Counted from the stretch's first letter, positions 44,844 to 55,285 are shown. The stretch is 64,000 nucleotides of DNA from Cytobacillus oceanisediminis (GCF_004366035.1 NZ_SOEE01000004.1:72007-136006), one strand, 5' to 3'. Numbers and translations are program-made. Notes: generated by a model from the letters alone, not told the origin.

Positions 44844-47800
44844 TTGAACCGAAGAATTAACAAGGTATTAGTAGCCAATAGAGGAGAAATTGCCATTCGG
44901 GTTTTCCGTGCCTGCACAGAGCTGGATATCCGCACGGTAGCCATCTATTCCAAAGAGGACTCCGGATCCTATCATCGCTATAAAGCGGATGAAGCTTATC
45001 TGGTAGGGAAGGGTAAAAAACCGATTGATGCCTATCTGGATATTGAAGGAATCATTGATATTGCGAAAAGCAGTGATGTTGATGCCATTCATCCAGGATA
45101 CGGATTTCTATCTGAAAATATAGAATTCGCAAAACGCTGCGAGGAAGAGGGCATCATATTTATCGGTCCTACTTCTAAGCATCTGGACATGTTTGGAGAT
45201 AAAGTTAAAGCAAGAACGCAGGCACAGCTTGCTGAAATTCCGGTTATTCCTGGCAGTGATGGCCCTGCAGAAAGCCTGGATGAAGTGATTAGCTTTGGCA
45301 AAAATCACGGGTTCCCGATAATCATTAAAGCTTCACTTGGCGGCGGCGGAAGAGGCATGCGCATCGTAAGGAGCCTGGAAGAAGTTAAGGAATCATATGA
45401 GCGTGCAAAGTCGGAAGCTAAAGCAGCTTTTGGCAATGATGAAGTTTATGTTGAAAGATTCATAGAAAGGCCAAAACATATAGAGGTTCAAATCATTGGT
45501 GACAATGAAGGGAATATTGTCCACCTGTATGAAAGAGATTGTTCAGTCCAGAGGCGTCACCAGAAGGTTGTAGAAGTAGCACCTTGCGTATCTCTTTCGG
45601 AAAAATTAAGAGATGATATATGCCAGGCTGCTGTTAATCTTATGAAGAATGTAGATTATATTAATGCAGGAACTGTGGAATTTCTGGTATCAGGTGAACA
45701 GTTTTATTTCATTGAAGTAAATCCGCGTGTTCAAGTTGAGCATACGATCACCGAAATGGTAACAGGAGTTGATATTGTACAAACACAGATTTTAGTGGCT
45801 GAAGGCTACTCCCTGCACAGTAAAGAAGTGGGTGTTCCTGAACAGGAAAATATTAACATTCATGGATTTGCCATTCAATCACGTGTTACAACAGAAGATC
45901 CTTTAAATAATTTCATGCCTGATACTGGCCGGTTAATGGCTTATAGATCAGGCGGCGGTTTCGGCGTCCGGCTTGATGCGGGGAACGGTTTCCAGGGAGC
46001 GGTGATCACACCTTATTATGATTCACTGCTGGTTAAACTCTCAACGCATGCCATGACTTTCCAGCAGGCAGCATCAAAAATGGTGCGGAACCTGCAGGAG
46101 TTCCGAATCAGGGGCATTAAAACAAATATTCCTTTCCTTGAGAATGTAGTAAAACACGAGAAATTCTTAAGAGGGGAATATGATACATCATTTATTGATG
46201 AAACACCTGAACTATTCCTGTTCCCTAAAAGGAAAGACCGCGGAACGAAGATGCTGAATTATATCGGAAATGTAACTGTTAATGGATTCCCGGGAATTGA
46301 AAAGAAAAAACGTCCGGTATTTGATGAGCCGCGGGTGCCAAAATTAAAATACAGCACAGATTATCAGGACGGCACAAAACAAATTTTAGACAATCACGGT
46401 CCTGAAGGGCTTGTTAAATGGATTAAAGAGCAAAAAGAAGTTTTAATTACTGATACGACCTTCCGTGACGCCCATCAATCATTGCTGGCGACAAGAGTAA
46501 GGACAAATGACTTGAAGCATATCGCAGAACCGACAGCAAAATTGCTTCCTGATATGTTTTCCTTTGAAATGTGGGGCGGTGCAACTTTTGATGTCGCGTA
46601 TAGATTCCTGAAAGAAGATCCCTGGGAAAGGCTGCTGGCATTGCGCGAAAAAATGCCAAATGTTTTATTCCAGATGCTTCTTCGTGCATCAAATGCAGTG
46701 GGATATAAAAACTATCCTGATAATGTAATAAGAGAGTTTGTTGAAAAATCAGCCTACGCTGGCATTGATGTCTTCCGGATTTTCGATAGTCTTAACTGGG
46801 TTAAAGGGATGGAAGTCGCAATTGACGCTGTCCGACAGACAGGGAAAATTGCAGAAGCCTCCATGTGCTATACAGGTGATATTTTGGATCCTGCCAGAAC
46901 AAAGTACAATCTTAAATATTATAAAGACCTGGCAAAAGAGTTAGAGAATCAGGGAGCCCATATACTGGCAATCAAAGATATGGCTGGTTTATTGAAGCCG
47001 CATTCAGCCTACACCCTTATATCTGAATTGAAAGAGACTGTTGACATTCCAATTCACCTTCATACTCATGATACGAGTGGAAATGGAATTTTCACATATG
47101 CAAAAGCTATTGAAGCTGGAGTGGATATTGTGGATACTGCCCTAAGCACAATGGCAGGCTTAACATCACAGCCAAGTGCTAATTCTTTATATTACGCTCT
47201 GCAGGGGAATGACAGACAGCCAAAAATTGATATCCAGGCGCTTGAGCAGCTATCTTACTATTGGGAAGATGTGCGCAAATACTACCTGGACTTCGAAAGC
47301 GGCATGAAGGCCCCTCATTCAGAAGTCTATCAGCATGAGATGCCAGGCGGACAATACAGTAATCTTCAGCAGCAGGCTAAAGCTGTTGGCCTTGGAGATA
47401 AGTGGGATGAAGTTAAGGACATGTATTCCCGTGTGAATCAAATGTTTGGTGATATCGTTAAAGTTACGCCTTCTTCCAAGGTAGTTGGTGATATGGCATT
47501 ATTTATGGTCCAGAATCAGCTGACAGAGCAGGATGTTTTGAATAAAGGCAAATCTCTGGATTTTCCAGACTCAGTTGTAGAATTGTTTGAAGGCTATTTA
47601 GGACAGCCATATGGAGGATTCCCGGCAGAACTGCAAAAGGTCATATTGAAAGACAGAGAGCCTATCACTGTCCGACCGGGAGAGCTTCTTGAAGATGTGG
47701 ATTTCGATGCTTTAAAAGAAAAACTCTTTAAAGAACTGGGCAGGCAGGTTACAAGCTTTGATGCGATTGCCTATGCACTGTATCCAAAAGTATTTATGGA

Positions 47801-48284
47801 CTATATTAAGACCTGTGAACAATTTGGTGATATTTCTGTTCTTGACACCCCAACATTTTTATATGGTTTAAGATTGGGTGAGGAAGTTGAAATTGAAATT
47901 GAAACAGGTAAAACATTGATAGTAAAATTGGTTTCAATTGGTCAGCCTCAAGCTGATGGCACAAGAATTGTGTATTTTGAGCTAAATGGCCAGCCTCGTG
48001 AAGTAAGCATAAAAGATGAAAGCATTAAAGCGACTGTAGCCTCCAAGGCAAAAGCTGATCCGCATAATGAAAGTCATATTGCAGCCAGCATGCCGGGAAC
48101 TGTAATCAAGGTGCTTGTAGAAAAAGGTGAAAAAGTCGAAAAGGGCGATCACTTAATGATTACAGAAGCTATGAAAATGGAAACAACTGTACAGGCGCCA
48201 TATTCTGGAACAGTTAAAGATATCCACGTCTTGAACGGTGAAGCAATTCAAACAGGAGACTTATTGATAGAGCTGTCAAAATAA
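44844..48284 (+). CDS. pycA: Pyruvate carboxylase
   Basis: An 1146-residue biotin enzyme making oxaloacetate from pyruvate and bicarbonate. Domains: biotin carboxylase 1-450 (GGGGRGMRIV ATP loop), carboxyltransferase about 515-800 (TDTTFRDAHQS, and the HLHTHDTSGNG metal site), allosteric/tetramer region, and C-terminal biotinyl domain with EAMKMETT, biotin lysine near 1111. The sequence is close to B. subtilis PycA. TTG at 44844 is used, behind GATGGGGTG; an ATG at 44793 lies within the leader hairpin. DarB, encoded in this window, is a known activator partner in B. subtilis. Confidence 0.95.
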   Translation: MNRRINKVLVANRGEIAIRVFRACTELDIRTVAIYSKEDSGSYHRYKADEAYLVGKGKKPIDAYLDIEGIIDIAKSSDVDAIHPGYGFLSENIEFAKRCEEEGIIFIGPTSKHLDMFGDKVKARTQAQLAEIPVIPGSDGPAESLDEVISFGKNHGFPIIIKASLGGGGRGMRIVRSLEEVKESYERAKSEAKAAFGNDEVYVERFIERPKHIEVQIIGDNEGNIVHLYERDCSVQRRHQKVVEVAPCVSLSEKLRDDICQAAVNLMKNVDYINAGTVEFLVSGEQFYFIEVNPRVQVEHTITEMVTGVDIVQTQILVAEGYSLHSKEVGVPEQENINIHGFAIQSRVTTEDPLNNFMPDTGRLMAYRSGGGFGVRLDAGNGFQGAVITPYYDSLLVKLSTHAMTFQQAASKMVRNLQEFRIRGIKTNIPFLENVVKHEKFLRGEYDTSFIDETPELFLFPKRKDRGTKMLNYIGNVTVNGFPGIEKKKRPVFDEPRVPKLKYSTDYQDGTKQILDNHGPEGLVKWIKEQKEVLITDTTFRDAHQSLLATRVRTNDLKHIAEPTAKLLPDMFSFEMWGGATFDVAYRFLKEDPWERLLALREKMPNVLFQMLLRASNAVGYKNYPDNVIREFVEKSAYAGIDVFRIFDSLNWVKGMEVAIDAVRQTGKIAEASMCYTGDILDPARTKYNLKYYKDLAKELENQGAHILAIKDMAGLLKPHSAYTLISELKETVDIPIHLHTHDTSGNGIFTYAKAIEAGVDIVDTALSTMAGLTSQPSANSLYYALQGNDRQPKIDIQALEQLSYYWEDVRKYYLDFESGMKAPHSEVYQHEMPGGQYSNLQQQAKAVGLGDKWDEVKDMYSRVNQMFGDIVKVTPSSKVVGDMALFMVQNQLTEQDVLNKGKSLDFPDSVVELFEGYLGQPYGGFPAELQKVILKDREPITVRPGELLEDVDFDALKEKLFKELGRQVTSFDAIAYALYPKVFMDYIKTCEQFGDISVLDTPTFLYGLRLGEEVEIEIETGKTLIVKLVSIGQPQADGTRIVYFELNGQPREVSIKDESIKATVASKAKADPHNESHIAASMPGTVIKVLVEKGEKVEKGDHLMITEAMKMETTVQAPYSGTVKDIHVLNGEAIQTGDLLIELSK

Positions 48285-48289
48285 GGTGA

Positions 48290-48333
48290 AACTAACAATC
48301 AGTGAGGACATTATCCCCACTGATTGTCAGTTT
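48290..48333 (+). terminator. Hairpin behind pycA, weak terminator
   Basis: AACT plus ACAATCAGTG pairs with CACTGATTGT plus AGTT. Only a short T tract follows. Confidence 0.55.
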
Positions 48334-48337
48334 AGGA

Positions 48338-48509
48338 GGCCCACAGGACAAGGAAGGCTTCGTCAGTATGTTTCTTCGCACGACCAAAAGTGAGAGCTTT
48401 TGGGAGGAGTGGGCCACAAAGACGTTGGCACAGTAAGTGGCGTCTTAGTCTTTGTTCTTCTTTTTGGACCCATTTATCCTCCTTGATTCCACTGTGTCAT
48501 GAAGTGGGA
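48338..48509 (+). ncRNA. Candidate structured RNA or folded repeat between pycA and ctaA
   Basis: Successive pairings are seen: GGCCCAC (48338-48344) with GTGGGCC (48409-48415) encloses two smaller hairpins, GACAAG/CTTCGTC (48347-48364) and CCAAAAG/CTTTTGG (48384-48403). Next come AAGACG/CGTCTT (48419-48446) with an inner CAC/GTG, and TTCCACT/AGTGGGA (48487-48509). The strand assignment is uncertain, because stems are symmetrical. No coding frame with a ribosome binding site runs through it. I recall similar sequence recurring in other Bacillus genomes. Confidence 0.45.
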
Positions 48510-48541
48510 GCCATATTGCCTGTTAGATTCGATAAATATAG

Positions 48542-48576
48542 CAAAAGAGCTTCGGCAGTTTGCCGAAGCTCTTTTG
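48542..48576. terminator. Bidirectional terminator before ctaA
   Basis: A 16-bp perfect stem (48542-48557 with 48561-48576) with a GTT loop; on the minus strand it follows ctaA. Confidence 0.85.
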
Positions 48577-48586
48577 TTTAAAGTAA

Positions 48587-49564
48587 TTATGGAATGGAAG
48601 TAACGGTCGGGATAGCAGATTCATCATTTTTCTCTTTTTCTCTAACAGCAGAAAAAGCAAGCTCATTCTTCCTGCTCCGTGAGGATAAAAGGATAAAATA
48701 GCTTAATACTCCAAATAAGCAGGAAATAAAGAAGGCGTGGGCAAGAGCTATATACAAGTTAAGTCGGGTTAAAACAACTAATGCACCAGCAGCAACCTGC
48801 AGCGTTACTAGGATAAATGAAATGATCCAGCCCCAATAAACAACTTTCTGTTCCTTGTAATGCTTAATTGCAAGGTAAGTAATGTAACCGATCCATATAA
48901 AAATTAATCCGGCAGCAGCTCGGTGGCCCATTTGCACCCATTCATACATATTTTCCGGTAGAGCGAAAGAACCGTTAAAGCAAAGCGGCCAGTCACGGCA
49001 GACTAGACTTGCATTAACATGGCGCACAAGGGCGCCAGTGTATACAACAGCATAGCTGTAAATAGAAACTCCAATGATATGTTTCCTCATTCTTTTATCA
49101 ATAATGAGCATCTCGGCCTCGAATTTCTTATCTACTTCAAAAATAAGTAAAGTTAAAAGCAGTACTGCAGCAAATGATATTAAAGAAATCCCGAAATGAA
49201 GGGCAAGTACAAAGTCAGATTGCCCCCATACTACTGCGGCCGCTCCGATTAAAGCCTGGAGGACAAGGAAGAAGAACGAAGTGAGTGATAAAAACTTTGT
49301 TTCTCTTATATGTCCTAATTTTCTCCATGTCCAAATCGATAATATCAGGACCATAAAACCAACTGAGCCTGAAACAAGTCTGTGCGCCAGTTCGATAATC
49401 AATTCAGGAGTAATGTCGCTAGGAACAAATTCGCCATTGCAAAGCGGCCAGGATTTCCCGCATCCCATTCCTGATTCAGTTTTAGTTACCAGGGCACCGC
49501 CGAGCAAAATTAAAAGCATGCCGATAGTAGTAAGAACGGCAAACCATTTTAAAGATCGTTGCAA
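48587..49564 (-). CDS. ctaA: Heme A synthase CtaA
   Basis: A 325-residue membrane enzyme with eight helices that oxidises heme O to heme A. The extracellular cysteine pair C35/C42 ([11 protein letters not shown]), a second pair in VCRDWPLC, and heme-ligand histidines in the [26 protein letters not shown] and ALAHAFF helices are visible. The start is TTG at 49562-49564 behind AAGGTGAAAGG. It is divergent from ctaB as in B. subtilis. Confidence 0.93.
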   Translation of the reverse strand: MQRSLKWFAVLTTIGMLLILLGGALVTKTESGMGCGKSWPLCNGEFVPSDITPELIIELAHRLVSGSVGFMVLILSIWTWRKLGHIRETKFLSLTSFFFLVLQALIGAAAVVWGQSDFVLALHFGISLISFAAVLLLTLLIFEVDKKFEAEMLIIDKRMRKHIIGVSIYSYAVVYTGALVRHVNASLVCRDWPLCFNGSFALPENMYEWVQMGHRAAAGLIFIWIGYITYLAIKHYKEQKVVYWGWIISFILVTLQVAAGALVVLTRLNLYIALAHAFFISCLFGVLSYFILLSSRSRKNELAFSAVREKEKNDESAIPTVTSIP

Positions 49565-50212
49565 AGCCTTTCACCTTCTTTAAATATTCTATGTCTATCA
49601 TTGGGAAAACAATTGAATTACTAAGTATTTGTCCGTTTTCTATCTTATCAAAGATTCTATAAAAAGCCATATAATAATGTACGTCATTTTACTTTTTCGA
49701 TAGTACAGGAATAAAGCTTTTTTTACAACAGTTATAAAATTTATAAAGTTAATTATAGTAAAAAAGGTTGAAACTTGTAATGGAGTTTGCTAGAAATATA
49801 AAGGGGGTATTAAATGGTTAACCCCTGTCGCGGAAAGTATCACAAAATACATAAAAGTGAGTATATTTTTTCTTCTTTAGTTTTCTAAAGCAGTTTTATT
49901 ATCTCAAAAAAGCAACCATTCTTTAAGTGAATTTAATTTTTGACACAAATTAGTCATAAATTATTCTAAAAAAATTCACAAAAGAGTTTTAAAGTGTGAT
50001 TTAATATACAGAGAAATGGTTTAGTTTCATTAGATAATATACAGTTTGAATACATTATTAATGGTAGAAAACTATTAGGATTATTATTATCCATCCAGGG
50101 TTTACCCCTCGTTTTTTTATCGCGAACATAGCTTTGCAGGCATTTATGCTTTATAGTAGGTGTAGTGCAAAGATAGCTATTGTCTGCGATAAGAGATAAA
50201 GGAGGAAAAGAT
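49565..50212. other. Large divergent ctaA-ctaB intergenic region
   Basis: About 650 bases, very AT-rich, with the promoters of ctaA and ctaB. In B. subtilis this region binds the respiratory regulator ResD; I cannot assign sites with confidence here. Only one small ORF with a ribosome binding site (49814) was found. Confidence 0.5.
49814..49888 (+). CDS. Candidate 24-residue leader peptide
   Basis: ATG at 49814 follows AAAGGGGG with a six-base spacer and opens a 24-codon frame starting MVNPCRGKYHKIHK and ending in TAA. It lies 325 bases before ctaB. It has no further coding support and may be chance. Confidence 0.25.
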   Translation: MVNPCRGKYHKIHKSEYIFSSLVF

Positions 50213-51151
50213 ATGTCTAACTCACGGGCTTTGAGTGATGCTGCTATTGAGGACAGTGAGCGAAGCCTTCAAAAAGATATACCTGAGACTACAGTTTGGA
50301 AGGATTTCCTTGCCCTTATCAAAATAGGCATTGTAAACTCCAATCTGATTACAACCTTCACCGGTCTTTGGCTTGCACTGCATTTTTCCGGAAAGGGATT
50401 TTTCAATAATCTTGATCTGGTTTTTTATACAGTCATTGGCTCCTCATTGATTATTGCAGGCTCCTGCAGCTTAAATAATTATATTGACCGCGACATTGAT
50501 CCATTAATGGAAAGAACAAGAGGGAGGCCAACTGTTACCGGGAAAGTAAATGCGGGCAAGGTTGCACTTTTGAGCTTTCTCCTTATTGGCCTTGGTACGG
50601 CCTTTTTAATGTTTACAACAGCATCTGCAGTTGTAATAGGATTAATTGGCGTTTTCAGCTATGTTGTTTTATATACAATGTGGACGAAACGCAGATTTGT
50701 ATCCAATACGATTGTAGGCAGCATTTCAGGTGCAGTTCCACCGCTGATTGGATGGGCAGCTGCCGATGGCAATCTCGACCCAATGGCTTGGGTGCTGTTC
50801 GCTATCGTTTTTATCTGGCAGCCTCCTCATTTTTATGCTTTAGCAATGAGAAGGGTGGAGGAATACCGGGCTGCGGGAGTTCCCATGCTTCCAGTTGTAA
50901 AAGGGTTTAAAACTACCAAAAGGCATATTTACATATGGGTTGCAGCATTATTGCCGCTGCCATTTCTTATGCCATCACTTGGATTGCCTTTTTTAATCCT
51001 TGCCACAGCTTTGAACATTGGATGGTTATTGACGGGATTATATGCGAGGAAATTTAACAATGATATAAAATGGGCTACATTAATGTTTGTATACTCCCTG
51101 CAATATCTGACCATCATGTTTGTAGCTATGGTGATCATCACACTTATCTAA
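50213..51151 (+). CDS. ctaB: Heme O synthase (protoheme farnesyltransferase) CtaB
   Basis: A 312-residue UbiA-family prenyltransferase with about nine helices that adds a farnesyl group to heme B. The Asp-rich motif [18 protein letters not shown] and the second loop [18 protein letters not shown] are intact. ATG at 50213 with AAAGGAGG seven bases before it is used rather than the frame start at 50180. It makes the substrate of CtaA and precedes the caa3 oxidase genes. Confidence 0.93.
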   Translation: MSNSRALSDAAIEDSERSLQKDIPETTVWKDFLALIKIGIVNSNLITTFTGLWLALHFSGKGFFNNLDLVFYTVIGSSLIIAGSCSLNNYIDRDIDPLMERTRGRPTVTGKVNAGKVALLSFLLIGLGTAFLMFTTASAVVIGLIGVFSYVVLYTMWTKRRFVSNTIVGSISGAVPPLIGWAAADGNLDPMAWVLFAIVFIWQPPHFYALAMRRVEEYRAAGVPMLPVVKGFKTTKRHIYIWVAALLPLPFLMPSLGLPFLILATALNIGWLLTGLYARKFNNDIKWATLMFVYSLQYLTIMFVAMVIITLI

Positions 51152-51262
51152 CTTAGTTAGGAAATTCTTTCTTTCGCTAGTACCGAGAGAGGATTTATCC
51201 ATATTTTTTGATCAAACAATTCAAAAAATGAAATTTTTACGAAAGAGGGGTTTGATTAAGCT

Positions 51263-52339
51263 ATGAAAAGGCTTGCAAAGTGGCGTCTTTTTTCTCTGTT
51301 TGCAATGATGGCGCTCATTCTTTCCGCTTGTTCCGGCAAACCGTATTTATCTACGCTGAATCCTGCCGGCGAAGTGGCGCAAACACAATTTGATTTGATG
51401 GTGTTAAGTACTGCAATAATGGTAGGAGTAATTGCGGTAGTAACAGTAATCTTCTTTATTGTTGTTTTTAAATTCCGCCGCAAGGACGACAGAATTCCAA
51501 AACAAGTTGAAGGAAGCCACAAACTGGAAATCATTTGGACTGTTATTCCTATTCTTTTGCTTCTAATTCTTGCTGTACCTACAGTTTCTGCTACCTTTAA
51601 GCTTGCAGATGTAAGCCCAATGGAAAAGAAGAATGAAGAAGGCAAAACAGATGCACTTGTTGTTAATGTGCGTGCAAACTTATACTGGTGGGAGTTCGAA
51701 TATCCAAACCAGGAAATTATCACTGGCCAGGAATTAGTTGTGCCAACTGATGAAAAAGTTTATTTCAATCTGATAGCTTCAGATGTTAAGCACTCCTTCT
51801 GGATCCCTGCTGTAGGCGGTAAGCTGGATACGAACACTGACAACGTGAACAAATTCTGGCTGAAATTTGATGGTGAAAAGGCTGCTGAGGCTGATAATTT
51901 CTTCTATGGAAAATGTGCTGAGCTTTGTGGCCCATCACACGCTCTAATGGATTTCAAAGTTAAAGCGGTTCCACGTGATCAATTCGATCAATGGGTAACT
52001 GCCATGCAGGACGTTAAAGAACCTAAAAAGGCAGAGACTGATTTGGCTCAAGCTGGTCAGGAAGTCTTCAACAACAGCTGTATCGGCTGTCATGCTGTAA
52101 CACCAGCTAACACTGCTCCAGAAGCAGCTCGTCTAGCTCCTAACTTAACGAACTTCGGTGATCGTGATCGTATTGCTGGTATCCTTGACCATACTGAGGA
52201 AGATCTTAAGGATTGGTTAAGAGATCCAGAGACATTCAAGCCTGGAAATAAAATGACAGGTACGTATGGCGAATTGACTGAAGAACAGCTTGATGCCCTT
52301 ACAGAATATTTAATGGGCTTGAAAGTTACCGAACAATAG
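51263..52339 (+). CDS. ctaC: Cytochrome caa3 oxidase subunit II with cytochrome c domain
   Basis: A 358-residue lipoprotein: lipobox LSAC (C23), two membrane helices (about 45-70 and 88-112), the cupredoxin CuA domain with H177, C218, C222, H226 and M229, then a fused cytochrome c domain with C273-I-G-C276-H277 and a Met ligand in NKMTGTYG. The fusion identifies a caa3-type oxidase. The ATG follows AGAGGGG with a long spacer. It passes electrons to CtaD. Confidence 0.95.
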   Translation: MKRLAKWRLFSLFAMMALILSACSGKPYLSTLNPAGEVAQTQFDLMVLSTAIMVGVIAVVTVIFFIVVFKFRRKDDRIPKQVEGSHKLEIIWTVIPILLLLILAVPTVSATFKLADVSPMEKKNEEGKTDALVVNVRANLYWWEFEYPNQEIITGQELVVPTDEKVYFNLIASDVKHSFWIPAVGGKLDTNTDNVNKFWLKFDGEKAAEADNFFYGKCAELCGPSHALMDFKVKAVPRDQFDQWVTAMQDVKEPKKAETDLAQAGQEVFNNSCIGCHAVTPANTAPEAARLAPNLTNFGDRDRIAGILDHTEEDLKDWLRDPETFKPGNKMTGTYGELTEEQLDALTEYLMGLKVTEQ

Positions 52340-52366
52340 GGGATTTTTGAAAAGGGAGGTAAAATT

Positions 52367-54235
52367 GTGAGTACCTTAGCACAAAAAAAAGGTTTCGGAG
52401 CGGTTTTATGGGATTACTTAACAACTGTTGACCATAAAAAAATCGCAATCCTTTATCTTATAGCTGGCGGATTTTTCTTCTTGCTTGGCGGATTGGAAGC
52501 CATGTTCATCCGTATTCAGCTTGCAGTACCAAATAATGACTTTGTAAGTGCCGGATTGTATAATGAGATATTAACAATGCACGGTACAACGATGATCTTC
52601 TTGGCGGCTATGCCACTAATTTTTGCTTTTATGAATGCAGTTATGCCACTGCAGATCGGTGCGCGTGACGTTGCGTTCCCATTCTTGAATTCTTTAGGAT
52701 TCTGGCTGTTTTTCTTTGGCGGAGTTTTCTTGAACCTATCATGGTTCTTGGGCGGAGCTCCTGATGCCGGCTGGACTTCTTATGCTTCTTTATCAATTGC
52801 TTCTGAAGGGCATGGGATCGACTTCTATGCACTTGGGCTGCAAATATCAGGTGCTGGAACGTTAATCGGGGGTATTAACTTCCTTGTTACCATCATTAAC
52901 ATGCGTGCTCCTGGTATGACATACATGCGTATGCCAATGTTCACTTGGGCTACTTTTGTTACATCTGCATTGATTTTGTTTGCATTCCCTGCTTTAACAG
53001 TAGGATTATTCCTGTTAATTTTCGACCGTATGTTTGGATCTAACTTCTTTGATCCGGCAATGGGCGGTAATACAATTATCTGGGAGCACTTCTTCTGGAT
53101 TTTTGGTCACCCTGAAGTTTATATCCTGGTATTGCCGGCTTTCGGTATTTTCTCAGAGATATTTGCGATTTTCTCAAGAAAGCGTCTTTTCGGATACTCT
53201 TCCATGGTATTCGCAACGGTCCTTATTGGATTCTTAGGATTCATGGTATGGGCTCACCATATGTTTACAACTGGTATGGGGCCGATCGCTAACGCAATTT
53301 TCGCTGTTGCCACTATGGCGATTGCAGTACCGACTGGTATTAAGATCTTTAACTGGCTATTTACAATGTGGGGCGGAAGCATAACGTTCACAACTCCGAT
53401 GCTTTGGGCTGTTGCCTTTATTCCTTCATTCGTAGCCGGCGGTGTAACTGGTGTAATGCTTGCATCTGCTGCACAGGATTATCAGTACCATGACAGCTAC
53501 TTTGTAGTTGCTCACTTCCATTATGTTATTGTCGGCGGTGTTGTGTTTGCATTATTTGCTGGCGCACATCTATACTGGCCAAAGATGTTCGGAACAATGC
53601 TAAACGAGTTCCTTGGAAAAATTACTTTCGTATTATTCTTTATTGGATTCCACTTAACATTCTTTATCCAGCATTTCCTCGGCCTTTGGGGAATGCCTCG
53701 CCGTATCTTCACTTTCCTTCCTGGACAGGGACTTGAAACGGCAAATATGGTTAGTACTGTCGGTGCCTTCTTCATGGCAGCTGCAGTAATCATTATGTTA
53801 ATTAATATTGTTATAACAAGTGTTAAAAATGAAAAAGTTGGCAATGACCCTTGGGGAGATGGCCGTACTTTAGAATGGGCCATTCCATCACCACCTCCAT
53901 TTTACAATTTCAAGCAGCTTCCGCTTGTTCGCGGTCTTGATGCATACTGGCTTGAAAAAATGGAAGGAAAAAAAGGCATGTCACCTGCTGAGCCGCTTGG
54001 TGATATCCATATGCCAAACAACTCTTTCATTCCATTTGTAATTTCTTTAGGTCTATTTGTTGCTGCATTTGGTGCAATGTACCGAGCGGAGCATAGCTGG
54101 GGTATTCCAGTACTAATCTTTGGTATGCTTATTACTTTAGGTTCAATGTTTGTTCGCTCTGTTAAGGATGACCACGGATACCACATTCATAAAGAAGATT
54201 TGGAAGATAATAATGATAAGGGGGTTAAGGCATAA
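52367..54235 (+). CDS. ctaD: Cytochrome caa3 oxidase subunit I
   Basis: A 622-residue heme-copper oxidase core with at least 12 helices and a C-terminal extension of two more. Heme a His lies in LTMHGTTMIF, CuB ligands in FGHPEVYILV and WAHHMFTTG, and heme a3/a ligands in VVAHFHYVIVGG. The H-x-x-x-Y cross-link pair is present, as expected for an A-type oxidase. The start is GTG at 52367 behind GGGAGGT. The stop overlaps the ctaE ATG by one base. Confidence 0.96.
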   Translation: MSTLAQKKGFGAVLWDYLTTVDHKKIAILYLIAGGFFFLLGGLEAMFIRIQLAVPNNDFVSAGLYNEILTMHGTTMIFLAAMPLIFAFMNAVMPLQIGARDVAFPFLNSLGFWLFFFGGVFLNLSWFLGGAPDAGWTSYASLSIASEGHGIDFYALGLQISGAGTLIGGINFLVTIINMRAPGMTYMRMPMFTWATFVTSALILFAFPALTVGLFLLIFDRMFGSNFFDPAMGGNTIIWEHFFWIFGHPEVYILVLPAFGIFSEIFAIFSRKRLFGYSSMVFATVLIGFLGFMVWAHHMFTTGMGPIANAIFAVATMAIAVPTGIKIFNWLFTMWGGSITFTTPMLWAVAFIPSFVAGGVTGVMLASAAQDYQYHDSYFVVAHFHYVIVGGVVFALFAGAHLYWPKMFGTMLNEFLGKITFVLFFIGFHLTFFIQHFLGLWGMPRRIFTFLPGQGLETANMVSTVGAFFMAAAVIIMLINIVITSVKNEKVGNDPWGDGRTLEWAIPSPPPFYNFKQLPLVRGLDAYWLEKMEGKKGMSPAEPLGDIHMPNNSFIPFVISLGLFVAAFGAMYRAEHSWGIPVLIFGMLITLGSMFVRSVKDDHGYHIHKEDLEDNNDKGVKA

Positions 54236-54864
54236 TGGCTGCTGAACAAAAAATGACTTACGAAACATGGCCGGCGTCGCCTGAAAAACAAACCCTCGAA
54301 GCCAAGAACAAGTTCTTAGGTTTCTGGTTTTTCCTTGGGGGAGAGACGGTTCTATTCGCATCCCTCTTCGCAACATATCTTGCTTTAAAAGATAAAGTAC
54401 CTAGCAGTGATATGGCTTTAGCAAAGGACTTGTTTGAAATTCCATTGGCATTTATTATGACGATGCTATTATTAACAAGTTCTTTAACAAGCGTGTACGC
54501 TATGTACCACATGAAAAACTTTAACTTTAAAAAGATGCAGCTATGGCTTGGAATTACTGTTTTGCTTGGGCTTGGATTCCTAGGTTTGGAAATTTACGAG
54601 TTCAATCACTATGTGCATGAATTCCATCATAGCTTCACAAGCAGCGCCTTTGGTTCAGCTTTCTATACATTAGTCGGCTTCCATGGAGGGCACGTTGCAT
54701 TTGGTTTATTGTGGATCACTACTTTAATGATCCGAAACAGCAAAAGAGGATTGAACCTTTACAATGCTCCTAAGTTCTATGTTGCCAGCCTGTACTGGCA
54801 CTTCATCGACGTTGTTTGGGTATTCATCTTCACTGTAGTATATTTAATGGGAATGGTGGGATAA
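54235..54864 (+). CDS. ctaE: Cytochrome caa3 oxidase subunit III
   Basis: A 209-residue subunit with five predicted helices, ending in the family motif SLYWHFIDVVWVFIFTVVYL. The GFHGGHVAFGLLW segment is also typical. TAATG overlap with ctaD implies translational coupling. It stabilises subunit I in the membrane. Confidence 0.95.
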   Translation: MAAEQKMTYETWPASPEKQTLEAKNKFLGFWFFLGGETVLFASLFATYLALKDKVPSSDMALAKDLFEIPLAFIMTMLLLTSSLTSVYAMYHMKNFNFKKMQLWLGITVLLGLGFLGLEIYEFNHYVHEFHHSFTSSAFGSAFYTLVGFHGGHVAFGLLWITTLMIRNSKRGLNLYNAPKFYVASLYWHFIDVVWVFIFTVVYLMGMVG

Positions 54865-54868
54865 ACTG

Positions 54869-55204
54869 ATGGCCAATCAACAACCAAACTCAGGTAACCC
54901 AAGAGTAGACATTGAATATAGACGCAAAAAAAGTGCAGAAGAGATGAAACATCAAGTTATCACGTTTGCACTTATGATCTTCCTGACAATTGTTGCGTTC
55001 GTTGCAGCAGGTTATGAAGGTTTCTCTGGATGGTTTATTGTTCCATTCATCCTGATTCTTGCTATCGTGCAAGTAATCTTTCAATTATATTATTTCATGC
55101 ATATGAGTCACAAAGGTCATGAAGCACCTGCATTGTTCTTATATTCCGGAGCGTTAGTCGGATTTATAACAATCATTGCTTTCTTGACTGTTATTTGGTG
55201 GTAA
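54869..55204 (+). CDS. ctaF: Cytochrome caa3 oxidase subunit IV
   Basis: A 111-residue small subunit with three helices (about 28-46, 49-75 and 85-110). The N-terminal part is hydrophilic; FQLYYFMHMSHKGHE is characteristic of the COX4 prokaryotic family. It starts four bases after ctaE and ends the operon before a terminator. Confidence 0.92.
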   Translation: MANQQPNSGNPRVDIEYRRKKSAEEMKHQVITFALMIFLTIVAFVAAGYEGFSGWFIVPFILILAIVQVIFQLYYFMHMSHKGHEAPALFLYSGALVGFITIIAFLTVIWW

Positions 55205-55211
55205 GTATAAG

Positions 55212-55245
55212 AGAAAATCGGCTGATGGCCGATTTTCTTTTTATG
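55212..55245 (+). terminator. Terminator of ctaBCDEF
   Basis: An 11-bp perfect stem (55212-55222 with 55228-55238) is followed by TTTTTAT. Confidence 0.85.
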
Positions 55246-55285
55246 TAACGCAGCTTTAGCAAATTAATAAGCATTTACTGATTTA

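Noticed and set aside
49482..49670. A 62-codon minus-strand ORF overlapping ctaA
   Set aside because: It lies mostly over the ctaA start in another frame and has no ribosome binding site.
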